Assembly: GCF_019049855.1 (NCBI RefSeq)
Contig: NZ_JAHLSY010000005.1
Location: 62,001 to 126,000 of the forward strand
Direction: 5' to 3'
DNA from: Hydrogenophilus thiooxidans
Lineage (GTDB): Bacteria > Pseudomonadota > Gammaproteobacteria > Burkholderiales > Rhodocyclaceae
Length of the DNA stretch: 64,000 nucleotides
Shown: positions 46,258 to 54,032 of the stretch, in pieces
Numbering within the stretch: the first letter of the stretch is position 1
Layout of the letters: each line of letters opens with the position of its first letter
The notes under the pieces: generated by a model
Seen by the model: the letters and a program-made list of their open reading frames with translations, nothing else
What the model was told of the DNA's origin: nothing
The model's database searches: none
Made by a program: the position numbers and the translations under genes

Positions 46258-47315
46258 GCACAACGTATCAAAATTTAAAAGATATTCTTTCATCAGGAAT
46301 TTATGAATATTTTTTTTCTGGTGCGGACGATTCTGTTACTTTGAGAGAAAATGAGCTGTCATGGAAAAGGTTTCAGATTGTACCTCGAGTGATGTCATCG
46401 CCAAGATCGGTCTCACTGGAGATCGATTTTTTTGAAAAAAAGTGGCCATCCCCTTTTTTGGTTGCTCCAATGGCATATCTTGGCATGGTCCATGAACATG
46501 GTGACCTTGGGGTTGCATTGGCTTCTGCTGCACAGCAATTCGGTTTTATACTCTCTTGTCATGCAACCACTCCGCTAGAACTTATTTCTAGTCATTTTTT
46601 ACGCGAAGAACTTAGAGGCCCTCTTTGGTTTCAGTTTTACCCTTATGGATCTCACGCAGAGTGGCTGTCTTTGATCTCGCGAGTTCAGCGAGCTGGCTAT
46701 GAGGCTCTGGTCGTTACTGTCGATGCACCGGTCAAGTGGACACCTAAAGCGGCTATTGATGCTGGTTTTTCCGTTCCGGCAAACTGCCCGCAGCCTAATC
46801 TTTCCGGTGTTCCGCCTCGGGGGTCTCTTACTGATGTTCTGAAACAGGCATTTTCATGGAATGATCTCAAGTGGTTGCGTGAAAAATGTTCGCTGCCCAT
46901 TGTCATAAAAGGGGTTCTCAATCCTGAAGATGCCTCTCGTCTCTGCGATGAATCATTGTGTGATGCAATTATTGTGTCGAATCATGGTGGACGTGTCATC
47001 GATCGAGTGATTCCAACTGCATATGTACTGAAAGAGATTGTCGCATCTGTGGCTAATCGTGTGAAAGTTTTGGTGGATAGCGGTATTCGCAGTGCTCACG
47101 ATGTTGCGGTTGCACTGGCGTTGGGTGCAGATGCGGTTTTGATTGGACGGCCTGTTGTTGCAGCGCTTGCTGAAGGCGGTGCCCAAGGTGTTGCCCATCT
47201 CTTTTCCCGCTGGCGAGATGAGCTTTCTGCTATTATGGCTGTCTGCGGTTTTTCCACTATTTCTGATTTCAAACTAAATATCGATATTAGGTGGCCCAAA
47301 GAGCATTTAATTTGA
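46254..47315 (+). CDS. FMN-dependent alpha-hydroxy-acid dehydrogenase/oxidase
   Basis: 353 aa TIM-barrel flavoprotein of the LldD/glycolate-oxidase family. Substrate- and FMN-binding motifs: FLVAPMAYLGMVHEHGDLGVA, FQFYPYG, VVTVDAPV, IVIKGVL, catalytic His/Arg loop VSNHGGRVID, VDSGIRSAHDVAVALALGADAVLIGRPV. No transmembrane segment. Start overlaps piuC (ATGA). The substrate is unknown; a 2-hydroxy acid linked to siderophore or iron-limited metabolism is possible. AT-rich; ends the Fur-controlled operon. Confidence 0.85.
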   Translation: MSTTYQNLKDILSSGIYEYFFSGADDSVTLRENELSWKRFQIVPRVMSSPRSVSLEIDFFEKKWPSPFLVAPMAYLGMVHEHGDLGVALASAAQQFGFILSCHATTPLELISSHFLREELRGPLWFQFYPYGSHAEWLSLISRVQRAGYEALVVTVDAPVKWTPKAAIDAGFSVPANCPQPNLSGVPPRGSLTDVLKQAFSWNDLKWLREKCSLPIVIKGVLNPEDASRLCDESLCDAIIVSNHGGRVIDRVIPTAYVLKEIVASVANRVKVLVDSGIRSAHDVAVALALGADAVLIGRPVVAALAEGGAQGVAHLFSRWRDELSAIMAVCGFSTISDFKLNIDIRWPKEHLI

Positions 47316-47474
47316 CTTGATTAGATTGCGAGGATAATGAAATTGATTTGTGTCAGCTCAGCTTGTAAATGACAGAAAAACACCGGCTTGAGACGTCCTC
47401 CCTACAAAGCTGGGGCACCGTGTGTTGTGTCAAGACGCAAGGAGTGCGTCATACTCAACCGAGCGGACTGCCTC

Positions 47475-47594
47475 ATGATACGCGAAACGCGACAAAAGGG
47501 GTCTTATCTCCGTGAGATTGCCGAAGAGGTGGGATGCTTGCAGCGAACCGTGCGTCGTGCGCTGTGGCGCGGTGGGCCACCTCCGCGACGGTGA
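47475..47594 (+). pseudogene. istA N-terminal fragment (IS21 transposase)
   Basis: MIRETRQKGSYLREIAEEVG then CLQRTVRRALWRGGPPPRR and a stop: the N-terminal helix-turn-helix of IstA, truncated at about 40 residues against about 500 in intact proteins. It may be longer at the N-terminus (open from 47388). Confidence 0.65.
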
Positions 47595-47626
47595 AGCGGG
47601 GTTCGTCCCTGCAAACTCGACCCTAA

Positions 47627-47707
47627 TGGTTTGCCGACTGGGACGAGAGCTTTGCCGATCAAGTGGTGGCCACGGCCATTCTCGATCGGCTGCTGCATCA
47701 TGCCCGG
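47627..47707 (+). pseudogene. istB C-terminal fragment (IS21 helper ATPase)
   Basis: The frame reads WFADWDESFADQVVATAILD then RLLHHA, matching the IstB C-terminal pattern (FGD-x-V-x-A-x-AILDRLLHH). It has no start codon and no ATPase motifs, so it is a remnant. Confidence 0.6.
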
Positions 47708-47825
47708 AGACAAGTAACCCACACCCACGGCCTGGTTAGCCAAGCAGGAATTTCGTTGAAAACCGGACATTTCGAATCGGTGAAAAGCGGAGTGGTCGGT
47801 ATTGACAACCCAAAAGGAGAATGCC

Positions 47826-49994
47826 GTGCTGTACAAGACATCAATCGCACTGGCGCTCGGGGCGGCCTGGGGACTGTCTCTCCGGGTTGCGCTGGCTGAC
47901 CCCACCCCCGGAAAACCTTCCAAGCCTGAACAAGCACGACCCGAGGTCTTGCTGACGGCGGTGCCAGCCAGCGGGCAACGCGAAACCGATACCGGGCACC
48001 AAGGAAATCCAACTGTCGGCGAAGTGGTTACACTACCTGCGGTCAATGTCAGCGCCAAAGGCTATGCGGCGGACGATCTTGAAACACCGGTTGCTACCTT
48101 GACCCTTGAGCGCGCAGAATTGCTTCGCCGCAATGCCCAAAACGTCGGCGAGGCGCTGCGCGGCGAACCGGGTCTGGCCGTTGCCAGCGATGGCGCACAG
48201 GGCCAGAACCCAGTCATCCGCGGACTCAAGAAGGAGAGTGTGGTCTTGCTGGTCGACGGCATGCGCATGAATTCGGCGCAGCCGCAAGGCGCCATCGCAT
48301 CATTCATGACCTTGGGCTTGGCCGAACGTCTGGAGGTTGTCAAAGGCCCGGCCTCTGTGCTCTATGGCACGGGTGCGCTCGGCGGCGTGATCAACGTACT
48401 GTTGCCGCAAGCGAAATTCACACCGGGTGCCAGCGTCGACCTTGCAGCGAGCTACGATAGTGCCAGCCGTGGCGTGCGCACCAGTGGCATCGCGAATGTC
48501 TCGCAGGGCGACCACGCGCTGATGGTCGGTGCTTCGGTAGCACGGATCGACGACTATCGCGCCCCCTCCGGCAAGGTCGATCTGACCGGCTACGATAGTG
48601 ATGCGCTGATCGCTCAGTATCGATTCCGCATCGATTCGCGCCAGCAGTTGCGCTTTTCGCTGCAGCAGCAGAAAGACCAGGACGTCTGGTATCCCGGTTC
48701 GAAAAAGCCGCATCCCAACTTTGCCGTGGTCGGCAATACGATCGTGCATTCGCCAAACCAGGAGCGCAGGCTGGCCGAGATAGGCTACAACAACCGCATC
48801 GGGACGGGCGATGCGCCGTTGAACTTCGATATACGCGTCTGGCGGCAGGAGGTGGAACGCACCATATGGACGCGCAGCGACAAATTGTCTCGCGACATCG
48901 GTAAAACGCTCGTTACTTTTTCCACGGACGGATTAGACGCCAAGGCCGACTGGTTGGTCCATCCCGAGCATTTGCTGTCTTTCGGAGTCAACGCTTGGGA
49001 GATGAAGGCGTCGCCAGATCGTTACCTGGCCAGCCCGACGCCGCTTTCGCCACTGGTGCGCAACGTGCCCTTCACCGATGGTCGTCTTGAGGCACTGGGG
49101 GTTTATCTGCAGGACGACATGCGTTTTGGCAAACTGAACGTTCTGGCTGGTCTGCGCCACGATACGGTGAAGGGCGATGCGGCGTCGATGAACAACGGTA
49201 CGGTACGAACGGGCCTGGCGCGTGAAGACAGCGCCGTATCCGGCAGTCTTGGTATGATCTACGAAGCGGCGCCCCTGCTGCGTCCTTTCGCCAACCTCTC
49301 ACGCGGCTTCCGCGCCGGCGAGATGCGCGAGCGCTTCGAATCCTCGCCGCGTGGTGATGGCTATTTCTATCTTGGCAATCCGCAGATCAAGCCCGAAATA
49401 GCCACGCAGCTCGAACTGGGGTTGAAAGGCGCGGACAGCGTCTTGCAGTATTCGGTCTCGATCTATCGCAATCGCATCAGCGACTACATCACGGGACAGC
49501 CGACCGGTACGTTCTCGAATGGGTTGCCAGTGAAACAAACGGTGAACCTCGGCGAGGTCGTCATCGACGGTCTTGAGGCCAGCGCACGCTGGCAGTTCAG
49601 TCGCGATCAGTGGTTGTCGGTTGGCTATTCGCGTCTGCGTGGCGAGAACAAGGATCTCAATGAGCCGCTGTTCCAGATGCCGGCCGACGAGCTTTTGCTG
49701 GGTTGGGAAGGCAGGGTCGCCGCTGGCTGGACGGCAGATGCAACCCTGCGCCTAGTCGCCAAACAAGATCGAGTCGCCACCGTGTTCTCGCGCGGCACCG
49801 AGAATGCAACGCCCGGTTTCGGCACGCTCGATCTCGGCGCGACATGGAACTACGCGAAAGATCAATCGCTGCGTGTGGCGCTCAAGAACGTCGGCGACAA
49901 GTCTTATCACGAGCATCTCACTGAAGGCGTCTCCGGTCAGGAGATCAAGGCGCCGGGCCGGAGCTTACAAGTGGTATGGCGCGGGAGGTTCTGA
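47826..49994 (+). CDS. TonB-dependent outer-membrane receptor
   Basis: 722 aa. GTG start at 47826 with AAAAGGAGA upstream. Signal peptide of about 24 residues (ending VALA), TonB-box-like VVTLPAVNVSAKG, plug motifs LRGEPGLAVASDG, NPVIRGLKKESVVLLVDGMR, ERLEVVKGPASVLYGTGALGG, barrel with LSRGFRAGEMRERF and GNPQIKPEIATQLELGL, last residues VVWRGRF. FRAP/NPNL-like boxes resemble haem or haemoglobin-type receptors, but no conserved His lies between them. First gene of a tight operon with an ABC importer and nnrS. GC-rich, unlike the preceding operon. Confidence 0.88.
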   Translation: MLYKTSIALALGAAWGLSLRVALADPTPGKPSKPEQARPEVLLTAVPASGQRETDTGHQGNPTVGEVVTLPAVNVSAKGYAADDLETPVATLTLERAELLRRNAQNVGEALRGEPGLAVASDGAQGQNPVIRGLKKESVVLLVDGMRMNSAQPQGAIASFMTLGLAERLEVVKGPASVLYGTGALGGVINVLLPQAKFTPGASVDLAASYDSASRGVRTSGIANVSQGDHALMVGASVARIDDYRAPSGKVDLTGYDSDALIAQYRFRIDSRQQLRFSLQQQKDQDVWYPGSKKPHPNFAVVGNTIVHSPNQERRLAEIGYNNRIGTGDAPLNFDIRVWRQEVERTIWTRSDKLSRDIGKTLVTFSTDGLDAKADWLVHPEHLLSFGVNAWEMKASPDRYLASPTPLSPLVRNVPFTDGRLEALGVYLQDDMRFGKLNVLAGLRHDTVKGDAASMNNGTVRTGLAREDSAVSGSLGMIYEAAPLLRPFANLSRGFRAGEMRERFESSPRGDGYFYLGNPQIKPEIATQLELGLKGADSVLQYSVSIYRNRISDYITGQPTGTFSNGLPVKQTVNLGEVVIDGLEASARWQFSRDQWLSVGYSRLRGENKDLNEPLFQMPADELLLGWEGRVAAGWTADATLRLVAKQDRVATVFSRGTENATPGFGTLDLGATWNYAKDQSLRVALKNVGDKSYHEHLTEGVSGQEIKAPGRSLQVVWRGRF

Positions 49995-50992
49995 TGCGGA
50001 AATTGTTGTTCGGGGTTGGCAACTGCCTGGCGGCCGTTCTTCTCTCTTTCTACGTCCATGCCGCGGACAAGCTACCCAAGCTGGTGTTGGCAGGCCCCTA
50101 CGCCGCGGTATCGTACCCGCTGATCCACATGGTCGAGTCTGGTGCGCTGAAGGACGTCGCAGAGGTCGTCGAGTTTCGTCCGTGGAAAGACCCTGATCAA
50201 TTGCGTGCGCTGGCGCTCGACAAATCAACACCGGCGGACTTCATTGCCATGCCGACCAACGTTGCCGCCAACCTCTACAACCGTGGTGTAAAGTTGCAAC
50301 TCATCAATGTCTCGACCTGGGGCGTGCTGTGGCTGGTGTCGCGCGAGCCTGGCCTCAAGACGCTGGCCGACTTCAAGGGCAAGGAAATCCTGATGCCCTT
50401 TCGTGGCGACATGCCCGACATCGTGTTTCAGGTTCTGGCGAAAAAAAAGGGGTTGAACGTCAAGCGCGACTTCAAGCTGCGCTACGTCGGCACTCCGCTC
50501 GATGCGATGCAGTTGCTGATCACGCGCCGTGCCGACCACGCGCTGCTGGCCGAGCCGGCGGTGTCGGTGGCGCTGCGCAAGACCAGGTCCTTTCCGGTCA
50601 GCGTGATTGCACCGGAGCTGTTCCGCAGTGTCGATCTGCAACAGGAATGGGGCCGTGTCATGCAGCGGCAGGCGCGTATTCCGCAGGCGGGCATCGCCGT
50701 CATGGGCAAAGCACTTGGCAATGCGGCGCTGATCGAAAAATTCCAGCAGGCCTATGCCGCGTCGCTGGCATGGTGTGAAAAGCAGCCAGACGAGTGCGGG
50801 AAGCTGGTCGCCAGCCGCGCTGAAATGCTTACGCCCGAGGGCGTGGCCGATTCGGTGCGCATCGACAACGCGGAATTTGTCACCACGCGGGATGCGCGGC
50901 CCGAGCTCGAGTTCTTCTTCGCAGTGCTGCACGCGCGCGAGCCCAATCTCATCGGCGGCAGGCTGCCCGACGACGGGTTCTATCTGAAATGA
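49994..50992 (+). CDS. ABC transporter periplasmic substrate-binding protein (NitT/TauT/SsuA-type)
   Basis: 332 aa. Signal peptide (MRKLLFGVGNCLAAVLLSFY, cleaved near VHA/ADKL). NMT1/SsuA-like two-lobe fold: KLVLAGPYAAVSYPLIHMVE, STPADFIAMPTNVAANLYNR, LADFKGKEILMPFRGDMPDI, RRADHALLAEPAVSVALR. The TGATG junction overlaps the receptor stop. In this family the substrate is often a nitrate, sulfonate or thiamine-precursor-like compound; here coupling to a TonB receptor suggests a larger or metal-bound ligand. Substrate unknown. Confidence 0.85.
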   Translation: MRKLLFGVGNCLAAVLLSFYVHAADKLPKLVLAGPYAAVSYPLIHMVESGALKDVAEVVEFRPWKDPDQLRALALDKSTPADFIAMPTNVAANLYNRGVKLQLINVSTWGVLWLVSREPGLKTLADFKGKEILMPFRGDMPDIVFQVLAKKKGLNVKRDFKLRYVGTPLDAMQLLITRRADHALLAEPAVSVALRKTRSFPVSVIAPELFRSVDLQQEWGRVMQRQARIPQAGIAVMGKALGNAALIEKFQQAYAASLAWCEKQPDECGKLVASRAEMLTPEGVADSVRIDNAEFVTTRDARPELEFFFAVLHAREPNLIGGRLPDDGFYLK

Positions 50993-51789
50993 GTTTGCTG
51001 CAACGCTGGTTCGCTGGAATCCCCGCCTATCTGTGGAGCGGCTGGGGCGCGCTGGCCAGTCTGCTGCTGCTGATTGCCGTGTGGGAGGCGATCAGTCTCG
51101 CCTATGGCCCGCTGGTGCTGCCCGAACCGGTGGCGGCCTTCCGCAAGCTCTTTGTGCTGATCGATAGTGGCGCTGCCTGGCCCGAGCTCGCTCTCACCGC
51201 ACGCCGGGCGATGACGGGCCTCATGTTGGCGATCACTGCCGGCAGCCTGCTTGGCCTTTTGGCCGGCCTGTCGCTGACGGCATCGATGATGTCACGCCCG
51301 ATCGTCACCGTGCTGCTCGGCACGCCGCCGATCGCGTGGTTGGTGCTGGCCATGCTCTGGTTCGGTGCCAGCGATGGCACGCCGGTGTTCACCGTGTTTA
51401 TCGCCTGCACGCCGGTCGTCTTCGTCGGCGCGCTACAGGGCACGCGCACGCTCGACCAGCATCTGAAGGATATGGCAGCCGCCTTCCGCCTGCCGTGGCA
51501 CATGAGGTTGTTTGATCTCTACCTGCCGCACGTTGTCTCTTACCTGTTCCCGGCCTGGATCAATGCGCTCGGCAATTCCTGGCGCGTGGTGGTGATGGCC
51601 GAACTGCTGGCGTCGGCCGACGGCGTCGGTGCGGCTCTGGCGGTCGCGCGTAGCCAGCTCGATATGGACGCGGCGCTGGCCTGGATCGCCGCGGTGGTGC
51701 TGGCGCTGCTGGCCGTCGAGTACCTGCTGCTGGAACCGATCAAGCGCGAAGTCGAGCGCTGGCGCGAGATGGACCGCGAGCATGCCTGA
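50989..51789 (+). CDS. ABC transporter permease (NitT/TauT family)
   Basis: 266 aa with about six helices. N-terminal WGALASLLLLIAVWEAISLA, and the EAA-type loop in DMAAAFRLPWHMRLFDLYLP that contacts the ATPase, then LGNSWRVVVMAELLASADGVG. The ATGA junction overlaps the binding-protein gene. Forms the inner-membrane channel of the importer with the neighbouring ATPase. Confidence 0.9.
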   Translation: MSLLQRWFAGIPAYLWSGWGALASLLLLIAVWEAISLAYGPLVLPEPVAAFRKLFVLIDSGAAWPELALTARRAMTGLMLAITAGSLLGLLAGLSLTASMMSRPIVTVLLGTPPIAWLVLAMLWFGASDGTPVFTVFIACTPVVFVGALQGTRTLDQHLKDMAAAFRLPWHMRLFDLYLPHVVSYLFPAWINALGNSWRVVVMAELLASADGVGAALAVARSQLDMDAALAWIAAVVLALLAVEYLLLEPIKREVERWREMDREHA

Positions 51790-52594
51790 GCTCAGACTGT
51801 CCGGCGTAAGCCATGCGTATGCGCTTCAGACCGTCCTGGAGGGGATCGATCTCGTTCTACCGGCAGGGCGTATCCTTGCGCTGGTTGGGCCATCCGGCTG
51901 CGGCAAGACCACCCTGCTGCATCTGGCCGCCGGCCTCTTGAGGCTGCAAACCGGAACACTGATCAACCGCTTTGTCCGCCCAGCCATCATGTTCCAGCAG
52001 CCGCGCCTGCTGCCTTGGAAGACCACGCTGGACAATATCGCGCTTGGCCTCAAGGCGCGCGGCATCTCGCGCCAGGAACGTCTCGCCCGCGCGCGAAGGA
52101 TGGGTGAGACCGTCGGTCTCGACAAGGCCGCTCTCGACAGGTTTCCGCACCAGCTCTCGGGCGGCATGCAAAGCCGCGCTGCGCTGGCGCGCGCGCTGGT
52201 GCTCGAACCCGACCTACTGCTGATGGATGAGCCGTTTTCCGCGCTCGATATTGGCCTTAAGGCGCAGCTGCATCGCCTGCTGCTCGATCACCAAGCCGCC
52301 CGCGGGGTGGCGGTTCTGATGATCACCCACGATCTCATGGAAGCGGCTCGGCTCGCCGACAGCATTCTGGTCATGGCCCCCGATCCCGGTCGCATCGCGT
52401 ATCGCTTCGAGCTCGAACAACCGGCCGCGCTGCGTGACGACGATTTCGTCCATGCGACTACGGCTCGGTTGTTGCATGTGCCTGTCGTACGAGCGTGTTT
52501 CGGCCTGACCTCCGCAACCCCGGTCGGCGCTGGTGAGACGGCACGGGGGTTCGCCATTTCCACACCAACGCGTCGCAAGGGGCTGGCATGCTGA
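51782..52594 (+). CDS. ABC transporter ATP-binding protein (NitT/TauT family)
   Basis: 270 aa. Walker A ALVGPSGCGKTTLLHLAAG, Q-loop IMFQQPRLLPWKT, signature LSGGMQSRAALARAL, Walker B LLLMDEPFSALD, and H-loop ITHDLMEAARLAD. Start ATG 51782 overlaps the permease by 8 bp. Its C-terminal 40 residues are extra to the usual nucleotide-binding domain. Overlaps nnrS by 7 bp. Confidence 0.93.
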   Translation: MPELRLSGVSHAYALQTVLEGIDLVLPAGRILALVGPSGCGKTTLLHLAAGLLRLQTGTLINRFVRPAIMFQQPRLLPWKTTLDNIALGLKARGISRQERLARARRMGETVGLDKAALDRFPHQLSGGMQSRAALARALVLEPDLLLMDEPFSALDIGLKAQLHRLLLDHQAARGVAVLMITHDLMEAARLADSILVMAPDPGRIAYRFELEQPAALRDDDFVHATTARLLHVPVVRACFGLTSATPVGAGETARGFAISTPTRRKGLAC

Positions 52595-53820
52595 TGGCAA
52601 ACGTGCGAGGGCTGCTCGACGCGCGTCATCCGCTCTGGATGTGCGGCCTGCGCCCTTTCTTCCTACTCGCAGCGCTTGCGGCGCTGCTACTCATGTTGAT
52701 GTGGCTGGCCTTTCTCGGCCACGGGCTGCCGCTGCCGTCGACGGTCGGCGGCCCCTTCGTCTGGCACGCGCATGAACTGTTGTTCGGCTTCGCGTTTGCC
52801 GCCATGGCCGGTTTCCTGCTCACGGTGGTGCCCGAGTTCACCGGTGGCGGCGATTTTGAGGCCAAACCGGTGCGCTGGTTGACGTTGTTTTGGCTGGTCG
52901 GCCGGGTCGCCTTTTGGTCGTCCGGCTGGCTCGGCGCGCCCGCTCTGGCGGTGTCCGGATTGGCCCATCTCGCACTGCTCGGCAGCCTCGCCTGGCTAAC
53001 CGCGCCGCGCTTGTGGCGCGATCCTGAGCGCAAGCATCTTGCCTTTCTCTGGGCAGTGGCAGGCCTTGCGCTCTGCGTCGCAGGTTTTTACGTCGATGCC
53101 CTGCGCGGCGAGTTTCCAGCGCGCTGGCTGCATGCAACGCTCGGGCTTTTCATGATCCTGATCATCGTCGCGCTCTCGCGCATCTCAATGCGCATCGTCA
53201 ATCATGCGCTCGAAGAAGCGGGCATCGAGGGCGTCGAATACCGCGCCCGCCCGCCGCGCCGGAATCTGGCGATCTTCTGCATCGGCCTCTACACGGTGGC
53301 CGAGTTCGCCTTACCGGCAAGCCGATTGTCAGGCTGGCTTGCGCTGTCCGCCGCTGCCGCGGTATTCAACCTGATGAACGACTGGCATATCGGCCGCGTG
53401 CTGTTGCGGCAGCGGCCGCTGATGTTTTATGGCGTCTACGTTGCGATGGCAGCCGGCTACGCGACGATGGGCATCGCATTGGTTTTCGAAACGAGCGCCA
53501 TCAGTGCAGGCCGCCACTTGCTGACCGTCGGCGCACTTGGGCTGGCGATCTATGCGGTGATGGGCATCGCCGGCCGCGCCCACTGCGGCCAGCTTTTTGA
53601 GACGCGGCTGTGGTTCCCACTCGGCGCCTGCCTACTCGCACTTGCCGCGCTGGTGCGGGCATTCGCAGCCTGGCCAGGCATTGATCCGCTACGCCCGCTC
53701 CTCACAGCGGCCCTGCTGTGGTGCGTGGCCTACGGCCTGTTCGCCTGGCACATGGCGCCGCTCTTCATCGCGCCGCGCGCGGATGGGTTGGGCGGCTGCA
53801 AGGGGGCAGCGATTCCCTGA
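52588..53820 (+). CDS. nnrS: NnrS-family haem/copper membrane protein
   Basis: 410 aa with about 12 transmembrane helices. NnrS signature VWHAHELLFGFAFAAMAGFLL with paired His, WLHATLGLFMILIIVALSRISMR, and GRAHCGQ. The family contains haem and copper and is linked to nitric-oxide stress and denitrification. Here it is translationally coupled to an ABC importer and a TonB receptor, so it may instead serve metal or haem handling. No NO-responsive site was noted upstream. The stop is 30 bp before a Fur-controlled promoter. Confidence 0.85.
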   Translation: MLMANVRGLLDARHPLWMCGLRPFFLLAALAALLLMLMWLAFLGHGLPLPSTVGGPFVWHAHELLFGFAFAAMAGFLLTVVPEFTGGGDFEAKPVRWLTLFWLVGRVAFWSSGWLGAPALAVSGLAHLALLGSLAWLTAPRLWRDPERKHLAFLWAVAGLALCVAGFYVDALRGEFPARWLHATLGLFMILIIVALSRISMRIVNHALEEAGIEGVEYRARPPRRNLAIFCIGLYTVAEFALPASRLSGWLALSAAAAVFNLMNDWHIGRVLLRQRPLMFYGVYVAMAAGYATMGIALVFETSAISAGRHLLTVGALGLAIYAVMGIAGRAHCGQLFETRLWFPLGACLLALAALVRAFAAWPGIDPLRPLLTAALLWCVAYGLFAWHMAPLFIAPRADGLGGCKGAAIP

Positions 53821-53850
53821 AGCTTGCTGGGCGGAAAGCAGCAAAATTTG

Positions 53851-53879
53851 TTGACACTAATAACGATAACTATTATCAT
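53851..53879 (+). promoter_or_regulatory. Fur-controlled promoter of the receptor-CobN-like operon
   Basis: TTGACA (53851-53856), 17 bp spacer, TATCAT (53874-53879). It overlaps Fur box AATAACGATAACTATTATC (53859-53877), 15 of 19 to consensus. Leader of about 150 bp to the receptor start. Confidence 0.82.
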
Positions 53880-54032
53880 TTGCATAGATTGGTGTGAAAC
53901 GCCTTGTCTGAGTCGTGCCGTGATGCAGTGTTGTATTGCTGGCGCCGACTTTTAGCCAGCCTTCCAGCCCTGTCCGTTGTCGGGGCGTGGCAGCCGGCCG
54001 GCCAACTCAACCATCGGTATGGAGGCTGTCCT

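Larger units (their letters stand above)
47349..47807 (+). mobile_element. Decayed IS21-family insertion sequence (internal deletion)
   Basis: Left end begins TGTGTCAGCTCAGCTTGTAA, typical of IS21-type ends; an IstA N-terminal helix-turn-helix fragment is followed directly by an IstB C-terminal fragment, with about 2 kb of transposase missing. The right end at about 47807 reads GGTATTGACA. End positions are approximate. It separates the AT-rich from the GC-rich half of the island, and the downstream receptor gene starts within 20 bp of its right end. Confidence 0.7.
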
